From Haplomitrium mnioides (lineage: Eukaryota > Marchantiophyta > Haplomitriopsida > Calobryales), in contig JBNGIS010020695.1 of the NCBI GenBank assembly GCA_049999725.1, positions 60,326 through 89,684 on the forward strand: a DNA stretch of 29,359 nucleotides, given 5' to 3'. This document shows, piece by piece, positions 18,170-27,034 of this stretch. The notes below the pieces were generated by a model. The model worked only from the letters and a program-made list of their open reading frames with translations, was not told the origin of the DNA and ran no database searches. A program made the translations under genes and the position numbers. Within the stretch, counting starts at the first letter, position 1; every line of letters starts with the position of its first letter.

Positions 18170-19459
18170 TTCCTCAGTTCAACTCAAATCCCAAAAGGCA
18201 ACCACAGAGAGGAAGCTATCGTGTTCCTCAAGAAGATGAAGCCATACCTATTGATCAAGGGAGTGTTGCACAAGAGAGGATACGATGGGATAATCAAGCG
18301 ATGCTTGGAGTGGGATCAATCCACAGTGGTAATGCAAGCCTTGCACGAAGAGGAGGTGGGGGGCCATTTTGCAGTGGACACCACCATCAAAAAGATTTTG
18401 GATGCAGGGTACTAGTGGTCCACTCTGCACAAAGATGTGCACTTCTGGGTGAAGAGGTGCAAAGCATGCCAGAGGACGGGGAGGCCATCAGCTAATCAAC
18501 ATCATCCCTTGGTCCTCATTATCCTTTTGGCACCGTTTGAAAAGTGGAGAATTGATTTCATCGGCCCAATTGCACCCTCTACCCGCATGGGCAACAGATA
18601 CATCTTGTTGGCTATGGATGATGCAACGAAATGAGTGGAGGTCAAAGCCACTTGGAAGGATGATGCCAAGATAGTGGCTGCCTTCCTGTATGAACAAATG
18701 TTCTACCGATTTGGGCCCCTAGTGGAGCTAGTGAGTGATCAAGGTACCCATTTCATCAATCAGGTAATCAAGGATCTGACTACCAGATACTTGGTCAAAC
18801 ACCGCCGCACCACAGCTTATCATCCCAAGGCTAATGGGCTTACCGAAAGGGCAAATTGGATTATGAGTAAGATCCTTAGCAAGACGATGGCAGCCAACAA
18901 GGCGGATTGGGATCTCAAGTAGCTCACTGCAACGCATGCCTATAATTTGGCTTTCAAGACCACAATTGGCTACTACCCCTATTTTTTGGTCTTTGGATAG
19001 CACGCTCTAGTGCTAGTGGAGTATGAAGTGCCCACCAGACGACTGTTGGAGGAGGAGAAGATGGTAGAGGATCGGAGCAGGAGGGAGAGACTATATCAGC
19101 TGGAGAGCCTGGAGGAAACCAGAGAGCAAGCCTAAGGAAGATTGGAGCACCCACAACAATTGCGGAAGCAACAACACGACAAAGGCTTGAAACCAACCGA
19201 CCTCTGGGAGGGGAACCTGGTGCTGATGTATGACAACAGGCTTGTGCACTTCCTTGGGAAATTACACACCAGATGGATGGACCCCATCTTTGTGTTGAAG
19301 AAACTACATCGAAATGGGTCAGCAGCATTGGAGACATTGGAGGGTCACAAGTTCGCCAATCGAGTGTATTGCGACCATCTTAAGAGATATGTGAACCAGG
19401 AGGAGGAAGGAGGGGAACGGATGGTGATCCAATCGGAGACTCTAGGTGTGCAGATGTGA
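18170..19459 (+). pseudogene. pol: Ty3/gypsy integrase, pseudogene
   Basis: The zinc-binding domain is complete: His at 18344 and 18365 (HEEEVGGHFAVDTT) and Cys at 18458 and 18467 (CKACQRTG). The catalytic core also keeps all three acids: Asp 18554 (RIDFIGPI), Asp 18737 (VSDQGTHF) and Glu 18845 (NGLTERANWIM), with exactly 35 residues between the last two. A C-terminal GPY/F-like segment, LHTRWMDPIFVLKKLHRNG (about 19264), has GP changed to DP. The frame then runs to a TGA at 19457-19459 with no chromodomain. All stops are in one frame: 18413 (after DAGY), 18632 (after DDATK), 18920, 18998 and 19133. Several sit where Trp or Gln is expected, which fits transition decay. Confidence 0.92.
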
Positions 19460-19610
19460 GTGTGTGATGGTGTGTTGGGTGCGTAAGTGGATGTGGGTGT
19501 TTGTGGAATTGTACTTCAGCAACGGTGGACTAGCCAGACAGTGATCGTTGCGGATGAGGCAACCAGTAGAATCAATGAACGAGGAACGGTGTTTGCGAGG
19601 TTGCTTTATA
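19460..19610 (+). other. Short untranslated gap, no env gene
   Basis: Only about 150 bp lie between the pol stop and the polypurine tract, with no open frame of note. An envelope-like gene, found in some Athila-type elements, is therefore absent here. Confidence 0.75.
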
Positions 19611-19612
19611 CT

Positions 19613-19623
19613 TGAAGGGGGAG
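19613..19623 (+). promoter_or_regulatory. Polypurine tract of the 12-kb element
   Basis: The run GAAGGGGGAG lies three bases before the TGTCAACC start of the 3' LTR. This is the expected primer for plus-strand DNA synthesis. Confidence 0.85.
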
Positions 19624-20188
19624 TTATGTCAACCAAGGAGATGGAGCGCTAAGGAAGAATTCAGAAAATCAGAAGTAGCATTGGCACAATTTCCCTCTTG
19701 TAAGTCTTAAAGTACCTCAAAAGAAGTGGATCAACTTCAATCAGTGAATACGAATGGATTGTCGGGATCCAAAGAGTGGAACGAGATTGTTTCGGAAGGA
19801 GAGAAGGGAGCTGTGGTAGCCAACGAGTGAAGGGCACAACTAAATTTTGACGGAAGCAAAAGAGAACCTATAAGTATCATTGGATGCAGGAATCGAGGCC
19901 CTAGCAGGAGGAAGGGAGCGCGACCTTGGAAGTGAGGAAGGAGCGGGGACCGAAGGAGGAGGATCAAAGCTAAGGGGCGGAGATCCAAGAGCGCTCAAGA
20001 GTGATGGGGATCGTAAACAAGGAAAGGCCGCAGAGCAAGCTCCTAGATGTTCGCACCAGAAGAGGAGATCGGGAAGAGAAAGGAGGGGTCAGGGCCTTCA
20101 TGAGCAGCAACTAGGCCAAGGATCGGGGGACACCTCGATCCCTTAGGCGTTAAACGGGTTCTACTGGGGTCGGTGACCCCTTCCTTCG

Positions 20189-20497
20189 GTGTCCGCCAGA
20201 CTTAGCGGAGACGTGGCATCCCTAGGGTGTCCGCGGGACTTAGTGGGGGCGTGGCGAGCCCAGGGTGTCCACAGGACATAGCAGAGGCGTGGTGGGCCTA
20301 GGGTTCCAAAGGCTTCAGCAGAGACGTAGCACTCGTAGGACGTCCGCGGGACTTTGCAGAAACGTGGCGTCTCCAGGGTGTCCGCGGGACTTAGCAAAGA
20401 CGTGGGGTCCCTAGAGTGTCCGCGGGACTTAGCAAAGATGTGGGGTCCCCAGAGTGTCCACGGGACTTAGCGGAGGCGTGGCGGACCCAAGGTGTCT
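20189..20497 (+). repeat. 38-bp minisatellite in the 3' LTR (8 units)
   Basis: Units start at about 20191, 20229, 20267, 20303, 20342, 20380, 20418 and 20456, nearly all 38 bp apart. The adjacent units at 20380 and 20418 are almost identical (GTCCGCGGGACTTAGCAAAG), which points to a recent local duplication and explains the extra unit relative to the 5' LTR. Confidence 0.9.
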
Positions 20498-20599
20498 GAG
20501 GTCTTCTTCGAAACCAAGTCAGCGCGATGGTCAAGCTTCCTTGTTGAAAACGGCGTCGAATGGCGCTCCCTCGGAAACGGGCGTCCTCACAAGTGTTTG

Positions 20600-21135
20600 T
20601 GAGATTCAGCGGACATGTGGCAACTCGAAGGAGCCTGTTGGATTCCTCGAAACTAGGTCAGCGCAACGATCCGCCTTCATTGTTGAAAACGGCGTTGGAA
20701 GGCGAGGCCTCGGATTACGTGGTGCTTTGGTAAAACCCGTTGGATCCTTTCGGTCAAAGAGGAGTCAACCACGGACAAAGGTCAGCGAGGTGGTCCACCT
20801 TCCTTGTTGAAAACGACGTTGGTCGGCGCTACATCGGATTACGTGGTGCTTCGACAGAGCCTGTTGGATCCTTTGGGTCAGACAAATGTCAACCACGGAC
20901 GAAGGTCAGCGCAGCGGTCCACCTTCCGTATTGAAAACAATGTTGGATGGCGCTACATCGGATTACGTGGCGCTTCGGCAGAGCCTGTTGGATCCTTTGG
21001 GTCAAAAAGAAGTCAACCATGGACGAAGGTGAGTGTGGCGGTCTATCTTCCTTGTTGATATCAACGTCAAAAGGCGGCCACGGAAGAAAGTTAGCCTTGA
21101 TACATGGCACTTCGGAGGAGTCCAAGGGATCTTTT
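20600..21135 (+). repeat. About 123-bp tandem repeat in the 3' LTR
   Basis: The GTTGGAT(T/C)C landmark falls at 20637, 20739, 20862 and 20987, with a diverged GGGATCTTTTGG copy near 21126. The pattern of spacings (102, 123, 125, 138) repeats that of the 5' LTR, so the array was already in place before insertion. Confidence 0.88.
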
Positions 21136-21284
21136 GGACTTTCCTACCTGTTGTATTCTTCGGATTGGGATCCACAGTCAACTACGGAGCAAGGTCAATG
21201 CGCTGATCCAACTTCTAGGTTGAATGCGGCATCGGACGGCGACAACGGAGGAAAAGTCAACAATGAGCTTTGGGTTTTGTTGAC

Positions 21285-21440
21285 TCGGATCCATGGGAAT
21301 CTTCAGACTCGAATCTGCGAGATTCCTTTGGACTCCTTTTCTACGAGATTCTTCGGAACTCTGTTCCATGGAGTTTTTTGGACTTGGTTCTGCAAGAATC
21401 TTTGGAATCTTAGTCTGCAAGATTCTTCGGACTCGACCTC
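21285..21440 (+). repeat. 24-25-bp minisatellite in the 3' LTR
   Basis: GACTCGGATCCATGGGAATC and GACTCGAATCTGCGAGATTC are followed by diverged GGACT..GATTCTTCGG units. It is shorter than the 5' LTR version by about one unit. Confidence 0.82.
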
Positions 21441-22908
21441 ATATGACCGTTGTACTTGGAAGCATCTTGCAAATAGATGGGACAAGTGTCGCTACGCTGG
21501 GTCGGAGCCTAACGAGAATAACTACCTTTTCAAACGAGAAGGATTCACAGGGGCAAAAGCTTGAGGGGTATACATGGATGGACTTTGAATTTGATCAAGT
21601 TGGTATGCAAGCAAGCTAGAGACACGCAAGCGATCTCGAGACAAGAAAAACACAACGAGGTAAGGTAGAAGTGGATCCCAATGAGAATTTACGTGAGGCG
21701 AGTGTACTCGCGTAGGGGGCTAGCAGGGGTTGAGGTGGACTGGAGGGGTGCCGAGAATCGATGGGTGAGGAGCTCTAGAGGCTTAGGCGATCCAGGTGAA
21801 CTCATCCCTGCAGGTGGACCTATGGCGGAGGTGAATCGATACAAGAGATTTGAAGGAGATCCATTTTGTTGAGAATTCGAGAGAGACTGCCAAGTGGGAT
21901 CTTAGGGTCATCTCTGCATTCCCTGTGCGGGAGCATCAACCTAGAGTGCTCTGAGTGTGCTCTGGTGTTATCTTTCAAGTGGAGCTGAGAAGAGGGTAGT
22001 TGCGTTAGTGCCTCCGCACTGCGGAGAAGACTTGTTTGAGGCTTAGAGGTGAAGTGAGCTACCAACAGTCAGGAGGACTATCTTCCAGAGGTGGAAGTGA
22101 AAGAAATCCTCTTCCGAGCCTGAGGAAGTAAATCCAAGGTTTCTCCCAAGGGAAGTTGAAAAACTATCTAGAAGAAGGGTGTGTGTGTGGGGATTGAAAG
22201 GAAGATTGATGTGGTGAGTTGAGGAGGAGTCTACTGGGGAGGTCAGTCCTAGTGGTCCTGCAAGGTCTTTGATTTTAGTGAAGTGCAAGGAGTGTGTATG
22301 AATGTGTTAGTTAGATTTGAATTTTGTTATATGATATAAGAAGCAATTAGAATCAAGCTTAGATAGGTACTGGTTTTTTAGACCTTGGGACAGCCATGTG
22401 AAGGGGGAGTCAAGTCCCTTGACATAGTCTTGTGACTTTTGGGTCATTGCATTCGGTTCTGGAACTCTGTTTTATTGTGTAAGAGCCATTCAAGACTAGA
22501 AGTAGGTAGGAATTCTACTTGTTTAGACCTTGGGACAACCCTACGAGGGGGAGTTAAGTCTCTTGTCATTGTTTTGTGACACATGGGTCATTACATTTTT
22601 CTCCTGAAGTGTACACAAGATGGTTGGGTTTAGATTTGGGACCCCTGAATTACATTGAAGGTTTCCACAGAGATACTTGGGTTGTGTGTATGTATATTCT
22701 GGCATTGTGGGTGAATGAGCAGATTGGCTGATGCTGTGAATGTTGAGGTGAGGAAAGGGCTGGTAAGGTAAAAAGAGATTCTTTAAAGTCTCAAAGTGAT
22801 ACTTCGATAGGGGCCATCTCACAAAAGAACCTTTTTCGCTTGTTTTTGTCCTCCCTTGTCTTCCAAGTGGTATCTATGAAGGTTAAGGTCCGAAGGAGGG
22901 GAATGACA

Positions 22909-22913
22909 ATACT
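22909..22913. repeat. Target-site duplication, right copy (ATACT)
   Basis: This is an exact copy of 10879-10883, directly after the TGACA end of the 3' LTR. Confidence 0.85.
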
Positions 22914-23310
22914 ATGAAGAGACTTATTTGGGAAACCCATTGAGCAACAAAAATTTAGAAAGGTGTGGCTTTTATGCTCCTTTTCATAGAAGAAAACTTT
23001 GACTCATGGATTATGCCAAAAGATTTTTCTATTTGATTTGTGTTTTATGATGTGAGACGTGCTTATATGGAAAATAAGTATTGATAAAATATACCAACAT
23101 ATGGAAAAAGAGTCTTCCCCTTGGACATTGGTCATTTTATGTCTTTTATTCTTTCTTGATGTTTATAAGGAATGTCTACTAAGTGAGACATCAACAGTTG
23201 TGTTATGTCTTCTCAAAATTTGTATGTTTTTTTTTTCATGTTGTAGTCCTTTCTTTTCTTCTTGTTATGTGAGTTTAAGCTTTTGGGTGAGATGCCTGAG
23301 ATCTTTAGTT

Positions 23311-23322
23311 TGATATCAAAGA
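23311..23322 (+). promoter_or_regulatory. Decayed initiator-Met primer binding site remnant
   Basis: TGATATCAAAGA resembles the plant retrotransposon primer site TGGTATCAGAGC, differing largely by G-to-A changes. The 60 bp upstream (AAGCTTTTGGGTGAGA) has the look of a copia LTR end. No gag frame follows, so this is suggestive only. Confidence 0.4.
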
Positions 23323-24518
23323 CATATCAGAAATCGATTAGAACTATAAAGTACTTCAAGAGAAGTTGGATAAGTGGATACAACAAACAATGATCTATTT
23401 CTCTTACATAGTAATATGATTGCATTTTTAGCCATCTCTATTTGAAAAGTAAATGATATCCGCTTAATTATATGAAGTATATTATATGGTGTGAAGAGTT
23501 TACATTGATCTCTTTGTGGATTGAACTCTATATCTCACTTATGTAAGTAGTATACAAAAATTTTCATTAGACCTAATTACTCTAAAACACTCAAGCTTCG
23601 TTAATGATGGAGATTGGAACGCCAACAAGTCAACATTGATTAAGGTTCAAGAGACACTAAAATTGACAAAAAATGAACCTGTAGTGTGTGTTTGTAATAC
23701 CTAGCTCCACTTTGATATGAATTGTTGCTGCCTAACCTAGCTTATAACCAATTCTCATTTGCACATATTGATTTAGCCTACAAATGAATCTTCTCCATGG
23801 ATCCTTGAAGAAGACTATATGATATTACAAGTTGTTCTCTTAGAAATGTTCCCAACATGTATCTCTGTATAAATTTAAAGTACAACATGGTTTACCACTT
23901 TTGTTGGATAAGAAATTCATTTAAAGACCAATATAAACTCTAATCAATCTCTTTGCTAATGATAAATGTCATATTTGTGGATATCAAAGGATTTTAAAGT
24001 TACCTTCTTTACAACATGAACTAGAGGAAATATTCATAGCTGATCTCGCCCCCCTTTAGTGCTCATTTCACACAGCCAAAGAGGCTTTTTCCCAACTTAC
24101 ACCAATCAGCCAACCTTTTCACTTTCTCTAGATATTTGCTTTAGACTCGATGGGCCTTTAGGCTCCCAAGATGTACCATTATTTAACCACCAGACACTTG
24201 TTGTTGGTTTTTTTTATTTCCTTGCAACTATCATCTCTGTGTGTATGTCATGTTCTTGACACTACGTTTTGCAATCACACTGCGTTTGAACAACTCTCCC
24301 CTCTTTTTTTTGCCATATTCTTCCTTTTGATTTCCTTGCTGAAGAATTAACCTATACAAAACATCAAGTAAACTAAAGTCTTGGAAGCATTGCTCTCTTG
24401 CTCACACTCCAAGGAAGAAAGAAAGTCCCATTATTGGTTAGAATTAAGAAATAAGGCTTGTCAGGAAACCAACCATATAGAACTGAAAAGAGAGAGAAAG
24501 GCAAGTGAAAAGACATGC

Positions 24519-24638
24519 ACAAGAGAAGAATGGGTACAAATAAGAAGAGTCAAATCACACAAGAGAAGAATGGGTACAAATAACAAGAGTCAAATCACAC
24601 AAGAGAAGAATGTGTACAAATAAGTAGAGTCAATTCAT
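24519..24638 (+). repeat. Three-copy 40-bp tandem repeat
   Basis: AAGAGAAGAATGGGTACAAA starts at 24521, 24561 and 24601, an exact 40-bp period. The first two units are nearly identical and the third is diverged at its right end. The repeats are contiguous with no spacers. Confidence 0.92.
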
Positions 24639-25176
24639 AGTACAAAGTACTTGCAATGGTAATTGCAAGAAGTGCCTACCCAACATCAAAATAACACAAC
24701 TAAGGGGGTAGTTTTACCTATTACGTGTGCCATTCTTATAGAAGCTGACCTACAATTCTGGTACTAGCTTCTAGATCTCTTATTGCTGGAAATTGGACCG
24801 TCCTTGCCATTTAGCTTACAATAGAGGTGCTGCATATATTAGTTGGCAAATAGGTTTTGGTAACTAGGGGCTACTTCAACAACTGATTAAAGAGAGTAAC
24901 TCACACATAATCAAAGAGGATAGCTCACAAAAGAAAAGGCAGAAGAGAGAGAAATAGAGATCCATACATAGGGCTTTATAAACTTAGGACACTCAAGCCT
25001 CAAACCTCACAAGCAATCTTGTCCTTGTAGTAAAAGAAAGTCATTATCCACTCATGATTCCTTCTCTCTCCTTCCATTTCCAATAACATGCAAGCATCAA
25101 CCCCTTGTATCCTCTTCCATGTCATGGGGACAGATCTTGGAAATTGAGTGAAATCCTCTCGCCTCGGACATTTCAA

Positions 25177-25434
25177 TGTTGAAATACCAAGCTCGGTACT
25201 TAACCCACTAGAATGACGGGTAGAGTCTTATTTTTTGGACCATCTTTAGGGTTAGTTTTGTTAAGTTAATTTAGGGTAAGTTTAAGTATAAATATAGGGT
25301 ATGTAGAGAAAAAGTAGTGAGATCGAAGAGAGAGCACCGCCATGCCACAAGCCTCTTTCCTTTTGTAAATTCATTGTGTTGAATAGGATCTCTCATATTT
25401 GCCTCCAAAGATTTGTCTCCTCGATTTCCTTACA
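25177..25434 (+). repeat. Copia 5' LTR, about 258 bp
   Basis: It starts TGTTGAAATACCAAG and ends TTACA directly before the primer binding site. A TATAAATATA box lies at 25287. Both the length and the TG...CA ends suit a copia LTR. The left end is chosen by eye, as there is no partner copy. Confidence 0.7.
25287..25296 (+). promoter_or_regulatory. TATA box of the copia LTR
   Basis: TATAAATATA lies about 110 bp into the LTR and about 140 bp before its end, a normal U3 position. Confidence 0.6.
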
Positions 25435-25446
25435 TGGTATTAGAGC
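25435..25446 (+). promoter_or_regulatory. Primer binding site (initiator Met tRNA)
   Basis: TGGTATTAGAGC directly follows the LTR end and matches the standard plant site TGGTATCAGAGC except for one C-to-T change. It pairs with the 3' end of the initiator methionine tRNA to prime minus-strand synthesis. Confidence 0.88.
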
Positions 25447-25590
25447 CTGGTTTATGAGGAGAATAAGATCGCAAAGAGTACACGATCAATTTGGTTTGAT
25501 AACCATTTTTCCGAAAGTGGTCATAGAGGTGAAGCAAGAAATCTTGAAGTTTGGAGGTGTCCAAAAGTTGCGTAAATAAGTGATACCAAT

Positions 25591-25833
25591 ATTGTTGGTA
25601 TTGAGAAGTTGGAGAAGAATAACTACCAGCCATAGAAGTTCCGGATGAGAAATTATTTGATTGGCAAGAGCCTATGGAGGTATGTATCACATGAAGAAAA
25701 GGAACTACAACTTCCTTCAATGAATGTAACAGATCAAGAATTGAAGGCATACAAAGCTTGGAACAAAAAAGATAAGAAGGTGATGTTTTTGATTTTGCAA
25801 AATTTGTCAAATAGTATGGTTGGTGTCAGCTGA
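25591..25833 (+). pseudogene. gag: Ty1/copia gag fragment, pseudogene
   Basis: The frame reads IEKLEKNNYQP, stop, KFRMRNYLIGKSLWRYV, then DQELKAYKAWNKKDKKVMFLILQNLSNSMVG. This is the N-terminal part of a copia gag (the NY.xW..M...L....LW..V pattern, then a helix ending in I-L.xxL). The in-frame TAG at about 25633 stands where the conserved Trp is expected, consistent with TGG to TAG. The frame ends at a TGA at 25831-25833. It lies about 150 bp downstream of the primer site, as expected. No start codon is certain. Confidence 0.78.
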
Positions 25834-26273
25834 ACTTGAAGGTACTTCGTCAAAATTTTCAAAAAAATAGATGCATAGTCATGCAAATTCTCTATTTTCA
25901 ATTGGATAGATAACTGATGGATATCAAAGTACTCAGAATAGGCTCAAGGCAAATGGAAGCATCAAGGTCATAGGGCATGGATGGATGGATTGAGGAGCAA
26001 AAGGAGAAAAGAGTGAGGCAAAATGTGGAAGAGAGAAAAAAGACAGGGGCAGAAAGGAATTTCGGCAAAACTAATCTAATGTCAAGGGCCAAGCAGCCCT
26101 ACTCTACTGTCAAAGGACATCCTGCCCTAGGGAATTTTTCGTCGAAGGCCAAGGTAGAGCCCTGAACTAGGTACGTCTAAGGGTAAGTGAGGATAGAGTG
26201 TGGAGCCTTATACCCTATATGGGGATGCTATTCAAAGTGAAGGGAGCAAGAGGGCCTTATATACATCAATGCT

Positions 26274-26381
26274 AATGTCGCGCAACACTTATGGGATAAT
26301 TTGAAGGCATTTCATGAGCCGACACTTGCCAAGGGACCCTCTCACATAACAACAAAATTCAAACAATCAGTATTCTCTTGA
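26274..26381 (+). pseudogene. Possible second piece of copia gag
   Basis: The frame reads NVAQHLWDNLKAFHEPTLA, then GPSHITTKFKQSVFS and a TGA. Copia gag proteins have an A..xWD.L...(Y/F) helix followed by a helix with conserved Leu or Phe, so this could be the middle of the same gag, displaced by about 440 bp of unrelated sequence. The match is short and I cannot rule out chance. Confidence 0.3.
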
Positions 26382-26423
26382 TTCTCAGTGTTTTCTCTTT
26401 GTTTTTGTCATAGTCAAGCGATG

Positions 26424-26458
26424 ATAAAACTTGATAGAAAGAGACTATCAAGTTTTAT
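26424..26458. repeat. Perfect 14-bp inverted repeat (hairpin)
   Basis: ATAAAACTTGATAG (26424-26437) and CTATCAAGTTTTAT (26445-26458) are exact reverse complements separated by the 7-base loop AAAGAGA. No run of T follows that would suggest a Pol III terminator, and no gene is adjacent. Confidence 0.9.
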
Positions 26459-27029
26459 TTGAGACCAAATGGTGGAGAAATGAGGGATATCTATCCCCAC
26501 AAGTTGACTGGATTTTTGGCAAAAGAAACCCTAAGCAGTAACTGAAAATTTTGAATGACGGGTTGAGCAACTCTAGTCCTGATCTAGGGCTGGTTGCAAA
26601 AGAGAGCTTTAAGGTGTATTCAATGCAACAAAAATCAAGTCATTCTGATGTGTTTCAAGGATTTTGGAGTCGGTTGAAGTTCAACCTCACAAAACTACTC
26701 AAATCATAGGGATGGAAGTGAGGATCAAGATTCCCTTCAAACATGTTAGGGAAGATTGCATGAGAGGACTGCTATCAAAGCAAAACTAGGGTGACAAATT
26801 TCATGGCCATAGGTGTAGAAATGAGCAAGAATAGAGGAAATGAGTAAAAGTCGAAGTACTATAGAGGATCAGAACAGTTTGACAACTGCGTCCTCATTTC
26901 ATAATCATTTGAGGCGTGCAATAGCTTGATAGAAAAAGGAGCTCAAGGAAATCGTGTTGTAAGTTGAATCAAGGAAAATGATGGAGAAATAAGGATGAAC
27001 TACCCTCTGGAAGTTATCACATACTCAAT
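26459..27029. other. No recognised gene
   Basis: Frames are short and full of stops. The stretch contains the second copy of a diverged direct repeat, described in the findings (26925-27017 against 26430-26505). Otherwise nothing is identified. Confidence 0.5.
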
Positions 27030-27034
27030 ACTTT

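Larger units (their letters stand above)
10884..22908 (+). mobile_element. 12-kb Ty3/gypsy element with giant minisatellite LTRs
   Basis: Two direct repeats of about 3.2 kb flank gag, protease, RT, RNase H and integrase. The 3' LTR begins TGTCAACC after a polypurine tract and ends TGACA, a 5-bp terminal inverted repeat. The 5' copy begins TTTGAGCC, aligned without gaps to TGTCAACC. Both outer edges abut ATACT. Integrase comes last and there is no chromodomain, so this is a non-chromovirus gypsy element; long LTRs and large size are typical of the plant Tat/Athila branch, which I infer but cannot confirm. Only about 150 bp separates the pol end from the polypurine tract, so there is no env-like gene. 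All frames are broken. A deletion has removed the 5' LTR tail, primer binding site and gag start. Confidence 0.92.
19627..22908 (+). repeat. 3' LTR (complete, 3282 bp)
   Basis: It starts TGTCAACCAAGG and ends GAATGACA. TGTCA and TGACA form a 5-bp inverted terminal repeat. It matches the 5' LTR up to 22832 and, over its last 95 bp, the LTR tail of the minus-strand element. It contains the same three minisatellite families in the same order as the 5' LTR. No clear TATA box can be assigned. Confidence 0.92.
22914..25176. other. Flanking DNA without a recognised gene
   Basis: This is AT-rich sequence that was continuous with 8100-10878 before the 12-kb insertion. No coding frame is convincing. 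It contains a primer-site-like remnant at 23311, faint integrase-like translated similarity at about 23960-24260 (too weak to call) and a 40-bp tandem repeat at 24519. It is probably a mosaic of very old retrotransposon pieces. Confidence 0.5.
25177..26381 (+). mobile_element. Partial Ty1/copia element (LTR, PBS, gag fragment)
   Basis: A short LTR with a TATA box is followed immediately by an initiator-Met primer site and then a copia gag fragment. No protease, integrase, RT or 3' LTR is visible, so the rest is deleted or replaced. The right edge is set at the last possible gag-like segment and is uncertain. Confidence 0.75.

Noticed and set aside
18728-19337. Minus-strand frames of 91 and 127 codons opposite integrase
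   Set aside because: They are the reverse-strand shadow of the integrase coding region, whose plus-strand motifs are unambiguous.
19460-19612. Room for an env-like third gene in the 12-kb element
   Set aside because: Only about 150 bp separate the pol stop from the polypurine tract, with no open frame.
23960-24260. Possible integrase remnant: a Cys-x2-Cys pair near CHICGYQR and a stretch like PISQPFHFL
   Set aside because: The similarity is faint and interrupted by several stops, and no catalytic triad can be placed. It is kept only as a hint of an older element.
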